NCBI RefSeq assembly: GCF_000003815.2 | Contig: NC_049983.1 | Span: 19,992,338 to 20,056,337, forward strand | Reading direction: 5' to 3' | From: Branchiostoma floridae | Taxonomy: Eukaryota; Chordata; Leptocardii; Amphioxiformes; Branchiostomatidae | Length of the DNA stretch: 64,000 nucleotides | Shown here: positions 1-12,900 of the stretch, in pieces | Layout of the letters: every line of letters begins with the position of its first letter | Numbering within the stretch: position 1 is the first letter of the stretch | Notes under the pieces: model-generated | Databases searched by the model: none | What the model was told of the DNA's origin: nothing | Seen by the model: the letters and a program-made list of their open reading frames with translations, nothing else | Translations under genes and position numbers: made by a program

Positions 1-162
1 GGAATACTGCACAACCCACTCAAGGTGACACAAGTCAATTCTGAGAAGGCCTCTATAACATCATTGTTTTTTATGTGGCATCATTATGCCACCTGGTGGA
101 ATTACCGGTATGATGTTTTATATACATGCAAGTAATAATATTTTCTATTTCCATTCGTTTAG

Positions 163-827
163 GACCAGTTGGATGAGATGATCACGCAGCTAGACACTGA
201 CAAGAATGGCAGGATAGACTACCAGTAAGTACAATGGTTCTGAGTACTGTACATTCCTATCATCTTAAAATAAGGTATTAAAAGTCTGGAATATGCTGAA
301 TGCACATGTCACAGTTGCCATGTTGGTTAGTTGAGCCTTTATGAGTTTGACTGTGGGCTGTGTTCTTAGTCAAGTAGAGTTTCAGGTCAACACCTGAACA
401 ATTTCACAAAGTTGCCAGGCCTTGTCAAACATAAATTTCAATGCATACTGTTAGAATTTGTGTTAGCAATAACATGTAAGTTCAAATTAAATTGGCAGGT
501 CCAGGCATAACAAACTATTTTAACAAATTAGTCACAGAAGTGCAAGCATCACATAGATAATAAATACTACAGTACATCACAATAAGGAGACTACTTAATT
601 GTGTGTTTGTTTGAACTTGGTTCTGAGTTAGTCATGAAGAAAAGGGCACAACAACTCACATGTATTGTCTCCTACGTCCCAGGGAGCTGATGACAGGAAG
701 AGTCATCTTCCGCACGGAGCAGAGGTACAAGGCCAGGAAAGCTGCTGTGGCTGAGAAGTTGGAGAAGGAACGAGAACGGCACCAGCTACAGCTGCCTACA
801 CCGGAGTTTAGGGGTCTCTCATTGTAG
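163..827 (+). CDS. EF-hand protein, last two exons (5' part outside window)
   Basis: Two exons can be read: 163-224 (after an AG acceptor, ending at GTAAGT) and 683-827 (after CCCAG, ending in TAG). They join in phase. The first gives a canonical EF-hand loop, DTDKNGRIDYQE, with acidic residues at loop positions 1 and 3, Asn at 5, the usual Gly at 6 and Glu at 12. The second exon gives a basic, helix-prone tail (RTEQRYKARK, then EKLEKERERHQ) and the C-terminus PTPEFRGLSL. Calcium binding by this loop is a family-based expectation. The upstream exons are not in the window, so the protein cannot be named. The last coding bases are the first unit of the minisatellite that follows. Both exon boundaries look sound; identity beyond 'EF-hand protein' is open. 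Confidence 0.75.
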
Positions 828-1430
828 CCTCACTCAGTTGCTATGCTGGAACTATGGGGCTTCTGTTGCCCCACACAGTTGCTACAGTCAAGCTATGGAG
901 TCTCTTTTCTGTAACCTCACTCAGCTGCCCACACTGGAGCTGAGGGGTCTCTCCCTGTAACCTCACTCAGCTGCCTACACCGGAGTTTAGGGGTCTCTCC
1001 CTGTAACCTCACTCAGCTGCTTACACCGGAGTTTAGGGGTCTCTCCCTGTAACCTCACTCAGCTACCTACACCGGAGCTGAAGGGTCTCTCTCTCTAACC
1101 TCACTCAGCTGCCTACACCGGAGCTAAGGGGTCTCTCCCTGTAACCTCACTCAGCTGCCTACACCGGAGCTATGTGGTCTCTCTCTGTAACCTCACTCAG
1201 CTGGCTACACTGTAGCTATGGGGCCTCTCCCTGTAACCTCACTCAACAGCAATGCTGAAGCTATGGGGTCTCTCTCTGTAGCCCCACACAGTTGCTACAG
1301 TCGAGCTATGGGGTCTCTTCCCTGTAACCTCACTCAGCTTCCTTTTCTGTAGCTATAGGGTCTCTCCCTGTAACCTCATTTAGCTACCTACACTGGAGCT
1401 ATGAGCCCTGTCTGTAACCTTACTACTAGT
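789..1430 (+). repeat. 46-bp minisatellite that begins inside the EF-hand gene's last exon
   Basis: A unit of the form CAGCTGCCTACACCGGAG, then a GGGGTCTCTCCCTGTAACCT core, recurs head-to-tail. Unit starts at 922, 968, 1014 and 1060 are exactly 46 bases apart; later units are more divergent, and the array fades near 1410-1430. The first unit (from 789) is coding and holds the stop codon (TTG TAG); later units have CTG TAA at the same place. An AATAAA at 1431 just beyond the array is a possible polyadenylation signal. Confidence 0.9.
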
Positions 1431-1436
1431 AATAAA

Positions 1437-2580
1437 TGCAATACTACAACATGTAAATGTCTGACAGATTAATGTCATTATAAGCAAGAAAAGCCACTGA
1501 GAGTTTTGAAAGCCAAATGGTCAGATATGACTCATAAGACTATTAACTGCTATAATTATTGTGTGTTGTTTTCATAAAGATCTGATTGAAATCAATGAGA
1601 ATATTGTACAGTTGCATTTACATATTTACAAGAGATTTTTGCACTTACATGTGTTTTTGTGCTGCACAGGAATAAGCCATCATGTATAGGGTCTATTACA
1701 ATTGCACTCCCTTACTCTTTTGTAATAAACAGACATTGACAAGAGATTGACAATGCCCTGCCATTTGAGAGACAAGAGATTAGATGAAGAAATAAAATTA
1801 TTGTTTACTTTTGGCAAAAAAATGCATCATTTGGAGTAAGAAAGCTTGCTGTGAAAAGCCAGCTTCAATTGTTCATGCTCTAATTTATATGTTATATGGT
1901 TGCTTCGATTTGCAGTGAATCAGAAGAAATGTAATGTGCACTCTACAGTCCTTAATTCTGTAGATATTGGAGCAAAGTCCACAATATCTTTCCTATCAAG
2001 CGTTGATGCTATATTGTGATTGAAATCTAGACTGTCATATTTTAAAACTATGTTTTGTGTCCATCATCTAACAGTACAAATGTAATAAACTTTGTCATCC
2101 TTCAACTTGGCTTGCTTGCTATGGCTTACATCTTTCTCTAATATATATTAGCAAAATATGGAGCTGAGATATGGGTTATCTATTAGTTAAGGTCACCTGT
2201 TCCTTTTACTTTTCAAAACAAAATGGCAAAGATAGCTTTTTAAAGTAGAACCGAAAACAAAATTTCAATACAATTAAAGTATTTCTCTTCACACTGTCAG
2301 GACACTTAACTATATATGATACTATATTGTATTATACAGTCTATCATGTAGTAAACTCCATAATATTTACCACACATACAATAGATTAAATGTACAAAAC
2401 AATAGTAGAGCACATGGTATTTCATTCAGGCTGGTATAAAAAATCTGCCCCTATCAAATATATCCATACAACACTTTGCTGTCCCATCAATTAAGTAAAA
2501 AATTATGGTAATGTGAATCTGTTCAGTCTTAGAATTTGTGCTGTCTGCTCTGTGATGATATTTTCATTATCATTTATATG
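1437..2580. other. Intergenic space between two converging genes
   Basis: AT-rich sequence between the end of the EF-hand gene (+) and the end of DDX20 (-). No coding exon is supported here. AATAAA-type signals on the + strand near 1721 and 2083 could also serve the EF-hand gene as alternative 3' ends. Part of the stretch next to 2580 should be DDX20 3' UTR, since the genes are tail-to-tail. Nothing else was recognised. Confidence 0.5.
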
Positions 2581-5500
2581 CTACCTAAAGTGTCTATTGC
2601 CCAGCATGGCTGCCATGTATAAGCACTGTGAGGAGTAGGCCCGTGCCCAGGTGGACAGCCACCTGTTCCTCACACAGTCTCTCCTCCCACAGCAGCACCA
2701 GGTTTCACCTATGGCTGTCCTTTCCGGAACACTCCAATAGGAGGCGCTGCTGTACTGTTCACTGAACTCCTGTGTATTCATGTTTTCACCATACTGCGAA
2801 TATTCTGCATAGTATGGGGGCGGGGCATGGTCAGGGTACTGAGAGTAAGTTTTGTCAGGTCTGTAATTGTAGTTCTCTTGGTTGTCAGGATGGAAAGACC
2901 TTTGTTGGTCATCGTAGCTGCTATAGTCCTCATCACTGTATTCTTCATCAGTCTCTGTTTCATCACTCTCATCCTCCTCCCATTCGTCATCAGTTTCTTC
3001 TCCCTCACTCTCCTCCCACTCCCCATTACTAACTTCTTCCCCCTCAAAGTCAATGGTTTCTTCCTCCTGTTGTTCCCATGAGCCATCAGTGCTGGAATCA
3101 CTGCCCTCTCTTTCTGTTCTTTTGAGCCTTTGAACGTCACAATTGTTTACTCCACTGAATTTTGATGAATTTTCTTTAGGTACCTTACTTCCCTTTGGCC
3201 TTGCTCCTTGTTTTGTCCAAGTCGACCAGGTCTTTTCACCAGTTCTCTTATCTATTTCTGTTGCTACTTCAGAGTTTTGATTCTTTGGTTCTAAGTGTTT
3301 TAGATATTCTTCCTCTTGCTGAGCATTTAGGGCCTTAGCACTGGTAACCTCACCATAACTGTTCAAAATCTCTTCTATATGGTCGCTCATGTTGGAGAGT
3401 TCATCCACCAATCGTAGCCTTCCACTTCCAATTCTCTTCTCACGTTTGAGAACAGTTTCATGAACCCCACTACTTGGACCATCCCCAGTATGCATAGTTC
3501 TCTCAGACTCTTTCATTGTTTGTTTTATAATGGATTGTTGAATATTGTGGGCTCCATACTTTTCTTCACCGTGAGTTAGAAAATGTTCCAAGTCCTCTGC
3601 TGCCTGTTGGAATGTTAGCCTTACTTTCTGAGGTCTTTTGAATGATGCTAGAGATGGAATCCTAACTTCTCTCAGAGGCACCTTTCTCTCAATGTTGCTC
3701 TCCAACTTTATTTTAGTTTCCTTTTCTATTTCACTTTCGTTTAAGAAAACCTCATGTACTGAGTTATCAAAACTGGACTCATCCCCATTGAGGGAGTAAC
3801 TGCCTTGACTAAAACTATCGGATAGTGTCAGTGATTGAGTTGATCTTGATGCTATTGAGGTGCTGCACTCACTACTGCTGTTGGATAAGTTTCTTGGTTG
3901 TTGATGAAACTGACCACTTCTTGTCTGCTGTGATTGGTTGTTCAAAGGCTCCTCTGAGTGGTTGTTCAAGAGTTCCTCTGATTTTTTGCTCAAAAGCTCT
4001 TCTGGTTGCTTTGTGAAGGACTGCTCTGATTGGTCATTCATATGCTGCTCTGCTTGTCTCTGAACTCCTTGCTGTGATTGACAGCATGCTTCATCCCTTG
4101 TTGGAGTGTTTACGTCTACAGCTCCATTTGTTTTAGTTGAAGTGGAAAATTCAGGACTGGCCCTACCTGTTATAGATGTATCAGGGTCATTTCCATGATC
4201 TATTACATTGGTAGGTGATTCCACAGCATCTTTTCCTTCACAATCCTTCGTCATGGTGGAAAGAGTTGTCACAGTAACCTGATCACCTGATGACATCACC
4301 TCCCATGTCATATCTTTGCTGGTGATTAGAGTTGAAGGGATTGGATCTGAAACAAAAATTTCCTTAAGTTTTCAGAATGCCCCATACACACTAGAGTATT
4401 AGCAATATACCCGCTTTAATACCAAGAAATTAATTTGTTTACGGTACATAGGAAAGAACAGACTTACTGGGAAGAGTCTGTAGGGACAGACGACAGTGTT
4501 TGGTGATGATCTCCAGCCTGCTCTCCTCTTTCCCACTGTACACCAGTGTCACAGCTGCACCTTGGGTACCTGGAAACAAATAAAGCTCAACTGTACAATA
4601 TAGCACATGATATTTTGTATCTGTATGTAGAAATGGTAACAACAAAAACTATCTGCTAATCTTATTGAAAATTCACATACGCAACACATACAAATCCCTT
4701 TATCTTTAATAATTTTGACTAACATCATTCCATGGGTGGGGATGTCAAAATAAAATTTATGTAAAAAAAGCCCTCCATGCATGAACTTTAAAATGCCCTT
4801 AAATCAAAATTTAGCTTTGCCCAACATAAATAAAGAGTAAGGAGTTGGAAGGAAGGTACAGCTTTTCACAACCTCGCTTTCAAAGTCAACAGTGGTTTGT
4901 CCCTTACCAAACCTGCCAGCCCTGCCTATCCTGTGCATGTACGTCTCCCAGTCCTGTGGTACATCCAAGTTCACCACCAAGTTCACCTTCTCCGCATCAA
5001 TACCTCGGGCAGTCTGAGGAAAAATAACCATAGAACATCAGAACTATTTCTCCATTTTACTGCAGTCATATTTGACATACACGTGCGCTCCACAAAAGAC
5101 TTGAGTATTCTATTAGAAAAGACTGCAAGCTTCTGGTGAGGAAATTTGAGGGCAATTCTAAAAGCAGTCTCTCATTGGTTCTACCCATAAGTGACAGTAT
5201 TGGCCAATCAGGACACTGCATATGATAATGTCGCCTGCCTATTGGATATTGTTTCCCAAACCAAATATGGTAAAAAAATAGCAAAAAGTTCCGTCAAAAT
5301 CCCAAACTAAATCATTTTGAAGTGGTCTATGTCAGAAATGTGAACGGGGTCCTTATATGCCAATACCTGTGGTATGGAGTGAAATATACATGTAATGAAT
5401 GGTATGGACAGGAATTAGAAACTATAATCTAAGAAATGATTAAAGTCTTACCAGATCTGTAGATACCAAGACTCTGCACTGGAAGTTCCTGAGTTGGGAC

Positions 5501-8500
5501 ATCGCATTCAGTCTCTCAGTCTGCTCTTGACTTCCTACAGTAGGGAGCAACAAAAGACGTCAATCACACATACTGAGTAAAAGTATTGTGAAGAAAAACA
5601 ACTTTGTAAAGTAGAAATATTTGAGGCGCTTACCTGCAATGTATGCTGTTGGCCATCCCTTGGAGTTAAGGTCCTTACACAGACTCTGTGCTCTGTAATA
5701 ACAAAATGTCAGGTGCTACCATACACTTCATATATCAAACCCGTTTGAATACTACCTATGCTTAAAGATTGTATTTTGGCCACTTTCTGGTGGTCCCTCC
5801 AATTAATTGTACCTATAACTGAAGCAGTACGAAGTCATTACAGTCGCCTGCATATCAGCTGACCGATGATGATAAAGAAGTTGTCTACATGCATAATAAG
5901 TGGTTACCTGTCTACAGTGACCATTATATTCAAATCCCTCAAGCAGTGACTATTGAGAGGTTTGAGTGTACTCATTATTTTCATCAAGATGAGTACATAA
6001 AACTTAAGAGTCAGCAATACTGATAATGATAGCGTATTGAGAATCTCGCCTACCTTCCCTGGTCATTAGAGAAGACGAGACACTGGTGGAAAGGCACCCT
6101 GGACAGGAGCTTGATCAGCTGGTCTGTCTTAGCTTGGAAGGCCTTGGACATTGAAGACTGCTGAGATATTACACTGTAAAACTGTTTGATCCCTGGAAAA
6201 CAGATTCAGCACAGCACACTTATACTGTGTACAATCACTCTAAGGTAAATAAACATGTTTGTATGTACAAGGTAGCGTGCGTAGTCCAGTGGTTAGCGGC
6301 CCTGCCTCTGGAACTAGAAGCCGTGGGTTCGATTCCGGCTGTGTCGCTCACCCGACATGAACGCTACCGGAAAGGGTTGCAGTCCTTAGGACAGGACGTT
6401 AAGCCGTGGTCCACTGTTCATTGTGCTTGTCGAAAAGAGCTAGGGGAATTTCCCCGGTACAATGAACCTGTAAATACTGTACATAGCGTCTGTTGTCTCT
6501 ATCACGACTAGTGGAAGACTAGCTCTTCAGTGAGCTAAAACTGGATCGAGATCACTTTCCTGTACTGGAAATTCACTTGATTACCTGGTACATTGTAGAC
6601 AAAATCAAGAACTGGATGCATGACTTGTAAGAGTTGATGTTAAACAACACAAAAACTAATAAGGGTGCATATTTTTAACAGAAATTTAAGTTCATTGACT
6701 AATACTTATGATGGTTGCTTGTACTCAGAATCTGTTGTATTTTTGTGCCATAGGTAACATAAGCACTTTGACTTGCCATGCATTTGTAATCTAAACAATA
6801 AATGTAGAATCAGACATAAAATGACTATGTTAACATTGGGACTGCTTTGTTAATCAGAACCTTTGCTGATTGGTCGTTTAGTAAAATTTGATTACCTTTC
6901 AAGGAAAGGTCCTGGATGTCCAGCCTGACGAAGGTGGGGTCCCGCATGTACACCTGCAGGTGGTGGGCAAGGGATTCTGGGTAGGTCGCTGACAGGGCAA
7001 CCATCTGTTTGTTGTCAGGTAGTGATGAGTAAATCCAGCTGTCAATCAAAAACATTCCAGTCAACTTCATTAGATTATGATATATGATAGGGATTAGGTG
7101 TTAAAAGTCACATTTCTGTAGATCTAAAGTTATGCTTTCAAGTTTAAAGTCATGCTAACTCCTTGATAAAAGCACAAAACTACAATCAAATAGTTGTCAA
7201 ATCTGCAATCCAAACACAAAAATATCTGTCACCTTTGTCTATTTATCCTGGAATCCAAACCTATTGTAGCTGTCAAGTGTCTTCCTTCCTTTTCTACATG
7301 TATTTGCTGTAAGGACGTCAGAGACTTCATAGCTATTTAATATCAATAGAAATCCAGGCTTAAGTCTGTCACCTTCCTCTGTCTCCATCCCTTGCCAGGC
7401 TAAACATTACAGATTGATTTAAAGCTAAGTAAGTACAGTAGAATTATGTTACATACTTAATCTGTTCCTGAAAGCTGCCAGTCTCCAGGAGTTTGTCTGC
7501 CTCATCTAAAACAAAAAGCCTGATACTGGTGGTCTTCAGCACACCTAGTTCTATCAGCTGCTTGATGCGTCCTGGATACAAAAATAAACAATGTATTATA
7601 AAAAGTATTTGTAGCGTCAAGAGGCCGATGTATCTTCTTCAGGGATCATACCCTGGTTCCAAAATAATATTCACACACTTTAAATTCATATATAATAGGT
7701 TTTGTGTGTGAGTGATGTTTTAAATATGCTGTTAAAAACGTTTTGTAGTTAATTAGTCATAGACTCCACAATTAATCCATGACAGCTGTATCATACAGCT
7801 TTGTCATGGTAAAGATGTCACCGCAAAAACAAAATGTGAAGCAAAACCACTGTAAACATGTCAAGATATGCAGTACATAATTGCAAGCCCTCACACTGTT
7901 ACAGATGTACATGTACCTGGTGAACCAATGGCAACGTGACATTTCCTGAGTCTCTGCTTGTCTTCATGGACAGGTAGTCCACCAATGAACACATGGCACT
8001 TCAGCCCTGACATGGCCTGTCCTATAGACACCACCACATCATGGATCTGTACAGCTATCTCTCTGGTGGGAGCAAGAACCAGCACCTGAAAAAAGCATCA
8101 AGTCACATAATTCATTGTACTGTAAGAGTAGATGGGTTTAACTTCTCGGGGACTAAAATCTATCATAAATTTTGTAGAGGGAGGGGAAAGGCAGTGCATC
8201 CAGTTCGTCACAGTGAAAACTGCAAACACAAAACCACCAGGCACATTCCTCAATTTACTATAGCTGCAGAGGCAAAAATGCCAATTGGAGTATTTAATTT
8301 TTTTAGGGACATTCTAAGATTGCCACTCCATCTAAAGATGAAGAAAGGGTAGGGAAGCTAGGGACATCCAGAAACCTAAAAGGTTCAGCTTGGAGCCAAC
8401 AGGACTGGAAATGTCAGCTTCTGCCAATGCATCTTTCTACAACCTTGTAACTTATGGGCTAATGTGTAAAGGAAAATATGCCCTCTTTAACAGTAAGCAC

Positions 8501-9439
8501 TGCAATATACCCACCACTACTCAAGCACAACTTCACAAGTTACCTGAGTACTGAAGGTTTCTAAGACCAGACTCTCCAGAGCAATGACTGCAAACACACA
8601 GGTCTTCCCTGTCCCAGACTTGGCCTGGACAATCAGATCTAGAAAAAGAATAACAACTATATACAGTCAAACCTGTATTAGGGGCCACCTCTGCAGAGGG
8701 GCCACCTGTCCATAGTGGCCACTTTTTGTCGGTCCCTTGGGTATTTTATCTACAAGTTGCCACCTCTATACAGAGGCCACCTGTCTATAGTGGCCAAATT
8801 TGTCCGGCCCCTTGAGTGGCCGCTATAGACAGGTTTGACTGTATGTCTACAGTCCAGGCTAGACAAATACTGGGAGTGTCGAAAGTATGTCACGTGAAGA
8901 ACGAAGATCAGGACACAACAGGCTGGAGCCTTCTCTCCTGGATGCAGTATCAAGGTATCAACATGGTTTAATATGTACTACTACCAGTAACGTTAGATGA
9001 TCATCACTTCAGTTGAAACTGTGTAAGGTGCAGCGCAGCAGTTTACTGAGACTGCTAGATCATGTTCGGAGGCTTATACATTTTCAAAAACACAGAGGAA
9101 ACAAAGTCTACAGATACGGTCTTAAAATTTTCGTTCAATTTGTATACAAATGTATTTCATTCTACTCCGCTCATGGTGGTGGTGATTTACATGTGTATGA
9201 GGTCTCTAGTCTAAATATATTTACACGTTTTTGACAATACCTAAACCACATCTTCCTAGCGGAATGGCCTTGAGTTGAATAGGAGACGGCCGTTCGAAGC
9301 CAGCCAGGGTAAGTCCACGCTGTACCGGCTCGGACAGAAGCAGTGAGGCGAAGTCTGCTCCCTCTGTGTTCAAAACGTCTTCAGTCCGGCAGCCCTCCCT
9401 CAACTTGTGCGCCGGCTTCCAGACAGTTGGCGAGCTCAT
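2581..9439 (-). CDS. DDX20: DEAD-box RNA helicase DDX20 (Gemin3), 11 exons
   Basis: Gemin3 is the DEAD-box helicase of the SMN complex, which loads Sm proteins on snRNAs. Exons in transcript order: 9241-9439, 8544-8638, 7917-8085, 7457-7571, 6896-7038, 6054-6192, 5634-5692, 5452-5534, 4908-5013, 4468-4569, 2581-4346; all phases agree and give 991 residues (human is about 824). Visible motifs: Q motif GFERPSPIQ, Walker A AKSGTGKT (72-79), APTREIA, SPGRI, DEAD (177-180), [24 protein letters not shown] (361-370). The DEADKLLE context and the [16 protein letters not shown] stretch are typical of DDX20 rather than other DEAD proteins. The last exon encodes a long low-complexity tail with SEE/NNQ-rich repeats, a region like the vertebrate LSSFK..LTF motif (IPSLASFK, then [15 protein letters not shown]), a strongly acidic block, and a Tyr-rich, Cys-containing end. 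The start at 9439 gives a short N-terminus before the Q motif. Confidence 0.95.
6271..6570 (+). mobile_element. tRNA-derived SINE in a DDX20 intron
   Basis: The head resembles a tRNA: box A TAGTCCAGTGG at 6282 and box B GGTTCGATTCC about 45 bases later match pol III internal promoter consensus. A non-tRNA body of about 200 bases follows, so this is a SINE and not a functional tRNA gene. It is inserted opposite to DDX20 transcription, between exons 5 and 6. The body may belong to the deuterostome SINE groups known from lancelets and sea urchins, but I cannot confirm the family. Ends are approximate. Confidence 0.8.
8662..8843. mobile_element. Palindromic MITE, family copy 1
   Basis: Terminal inverted repeats TACAGTCAAACCTGT and ACAGGTTTGACTGTA bound a 182-base element in DDX20 intron 1. 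The interior repeats GGCCACCTGTC.ATAGTGGCCA in two places, so much of the element can fold on itself. TA at both ends suggests a TA target duplication, as in Tc1/mariner-type MITEs. No ORF. Two relatives lie in the twinfilin gene. Confidence 0.8.
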
Positions 9440-9901
9440 TCCGGAAAAGTTATCAACAGCACAACTTCACAATATGATTCCCTGTTGCATTTCTTATAAT
9501 ATACTTCAAATACCAATGAATGTACCCTAGATATCACACAGAAAATAGAGAGAAATCACATTTCGACGTTTTACCAACGCATGGTGGTCGCCATTTTGAA
9601 TTCCCGCCATGCGTACTTTTGTCACTTCCTATCTGATTGGTCAAAATGAAACATATGGATAGCCTCTATCCAATCAACAGGCATTTGACAAAATGTGATA
9701 ACCTTTGACCTCTAGCCAATCCTATACCTCTCACATGACCAAGTGGAAGTGTCACACAGACATTCGTGTACAAAATCAACTCTCGCCGGGCTAAATATAT
9801 CCTAAAAGACCGGCCTCTGGCAACGGATCTAGCTCCCAACAGGCCAGCTTCTTGACGTAGTTGAACACGCGCAGATAGCAAGAAGAGAAAGCAGAGGGAA
9901 A
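9440..9901. promoter_or_regulatory. Divergent promoter between DDX20 (-) and twinfilin (+)
   Basis: The two start codons lie 462 bases apart and point away from each other. The space holds CCAAT boxes in both orientations (GATTGGTC near 9635, TATCCAAT near 9669, AGCCAAT near 9714) and a CGCCATTTT motif near 9589 that resembles a YY1 site. I see no clear TATA box. This looks like a TATA-less housekeeping bidirectional promoter; transcription starts are not visible from sequence. Confidence 0.65.
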
Positions 9902-12900
9902 ATGTCGCATCAGACTGGAATATTGGGTGAGTTTTCTCGTTGAATTTTCTCAGACTTATCTTCCGGAAATTTTGGTCGACGTTTTTTGTGGGAGGGGCTG
10001 ACCGTAAGGTGGGTTTATGTATGCTAGTATAGGAGGTGGATCTTTTGTCTATATCGTCTTGTGTATTTCTGTATGTCGATGACTTCAGTCTGAAATCGCA
10101 TCACCAAAAGGCCATAGAACTACACAGGACTAAGTTTAAAACGTAATGCTTCCAAAACATTTGTTTAAAAAAATAATATTATTTTTAAAAAATCAGTGTA
10201 CTTTGAAGTAGGCCATTCAAGCTCAAATTAGGATAAAACTAAAGCGGATATAGCTGCGTGAATATTCACGAAGGACAAATGTTTATAAGGATGAGTCATT
10301 CAAGCTTTTCAGTGCCAAAGTCAACATGTCAAGAGGATGACTACACTACAGTAGATACATTCTAAATTGCAAAAACATCCCATCACTTAATCATAGACAA
10401 ATAAAGAGAAGTTGTTTGTGTTAGGGAGTCCATTTCCTGACCCAGCGTAACCTGTTGTATCATGTTCCTCCGCCTTGACTTAATCGGTCCAGACGTATAT
10501 ATGACGCTATGGCAACCTTGAGCCCTTTCATGGCCTTCTTGCGCAACTGGAATATATTGGGAAGATGGCGGGCCTAAATATAGAAGCCAGTCTAGTGTAC
10601 TACAATAGCTTATATGTTGGAAAACGTCAGCTCAGATATTCATGTTATCTAGTGATACATATGTTGTGCTAAGAACCATGAGTCTTATGGTTAATGTTTT
10701 ATACAGATGAACAAAAGCATTATTCATATATCACTGTGATATCATTTGCATTTACTTAGTAGATGTCTGACAAATTTCTGTAAACATATCTGTATAGTTT
10801 TGTTAAGTGTATGAAGTAACATATACAGTGAATATACTATATATATGTATGAGTCATACAGTATGACAATGTGATTCACAGTGTAAAATTAGATTTCTGG
10901 TTCTGAAAGATTTAGGTCGGAAACCTACTAATTCTATGGCTTGCTGAATTATATCTAAAGCAGTTCAGAAGTGTTAGATGATCAGTAGTAGTAAAATGTA
11001 TGTAGGTCAGCTAGATAGATTCAGCATGAGATAAATTTTAGTGCCCCAAGACCTTGTTACAAACCCCAAGGCACAATTTAAATCAATTATACGTATAGTA
11101 TGTTAGTCCCCCTCCTGTTTATTTTAGGATGATAACTCTTTTACTTTTCTACATCCAGCTACTGATGAGCTGCGGGAGTTCTTTGCAGCCTGTAAGGAAG
11201 GTGGTGCGAATGAGGGGAGGTACAGGGCGATCAAGGTGTCCATAGAAAATGGTGAGTGTATGTGTAGTCTGTGTGGCACAAACTCCAATTAGAACTGTAA
11301 CATTTAATGACATTACAGTCAAACCTGTATTAGTGGCCACATTTGCATAGCAACCACCTGGCCATTGTGGTCACTTTTTGTTGGTCCCTTGGATTTTTCC
11401 CATTGACCTAAGCATCAAATAGTCTGTAGCGGCCACCTGTCCAACTCGGCCACGGCCACACGATTTCCAGTCCTGTAGATACAGAAACAACAATAGCTCG
11501 AAGTGACACATTTGAAGTAGGGCTGGAATTGTGGCTTAGGTATTTGTAGAAATATTTTTCAGAATCAAATCACAGGAACAATTTCGAACAACATTCAGTA
11601 TTGCAGTACCAGGAAAACAGCTTTTAGCCTAATATAGATGACCCCGGTCAGTTCTGAAAATAGGAACCTGTCCTATCTGTTTTTCTGCTGTAATATTGGA
11701 GATGAACAGAGATATTCCCTCGGGACATCAGGTCAGGCTGTGGATTATTGATTTTTGATGAGGCATAACTGATACCGTGATACGGTCAATTTAGATGTCC
11801 TCTGATGTATGGGGCTGTTCTTTCATATCTGATAAAGGATTTATCATATATTTATGGATTACCCAACGCTTCAGAGGTACAGATAAACATACTGTAGGTG
11901 ACTCAAAGAAAAGAATCCTTGCATCAAGTTGCATGTGATGTTATGTACATGTACGTATATAATGTAATACAGTCCTACTAGACACAGGTGGGCCTAAGGT
12001 CTACTAGGACATCAGATTAGATTAGATGCTGGTTTGTATATTTTTTATTGCAGAATCAAGATAATATGATAGTAAAAGAGTATCTCATGCATTATGTTAA
12101 TGTAATAGAATGAATTAATTATTCATCTATTTTTAAAGAATGCAAGCAATATTGTGTCATACAGTAACTTGACAGTAGGTCACAGACTAAGTACTAGTTT
12201 GGTATGTGTCATGTCCAGTCGAGTATAACCTCTGACTGTGTGGCATTGCAGGTCCCTTGGACCACCCGAGGGCACAAAGTCATAAATCAAGTCAAACATT
12301 GACAGTGCACATGACTTGGTATTTCTGGTGACATGATTGTAAACAAGATACACGCACCTCCTTTTATTTTACAAAGAACATGATGAATGATACAAATTAG
12401 AATATGTGTGTTGTGAAAACTTTGCTTGCTAGCAGAGGCACATTACTGTTCTTTTACATCTGTGTTACTTTATGATATTGTAATATATTGTACATTTGTC
12501 TTTTCATTAACATACACATCTTTTGATTCAATACTGGTACAATGATGATAATGTGTTTCTAGAATAAGTCCTAATATAGCTATCATATTTTGTTTCCTCA
12601 AATTACAAATCATTTTTTCCTCCAACTTTCAGAGACTCTTGTACTGTCTGACTCTGGCTTGGCTGATGGAACATTTGAAGATGATATCCTTTAAAAGATT
12701 TATGTGCTTTTTTGTTTTGTTTCAAACTATGTTCATATTTCTTTTCATAGTGAACTGTTGTGCATGCGTGGGTTTCCTAAGGACAGTAGTAATGTCCATT
12801 TACATAAATTATATTGCACTTGCACCTGCAGTGATGACATGTAAAAAGATTTTCCAACTTCTGTCAATTTTATATTTTGATCCCATCCCTGAGCAGAATT

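Noticed and set aside
789-1430. CRISPR-like array
   Set aside because: Units are contiguous without unique spacers, and the genome is animal.
6281-6355. Possible tRNA gene
   Set aside because: Boxes A and B are good but no proper cloverleaf arms were evident and a SINE body follows; treated as the SINE head.
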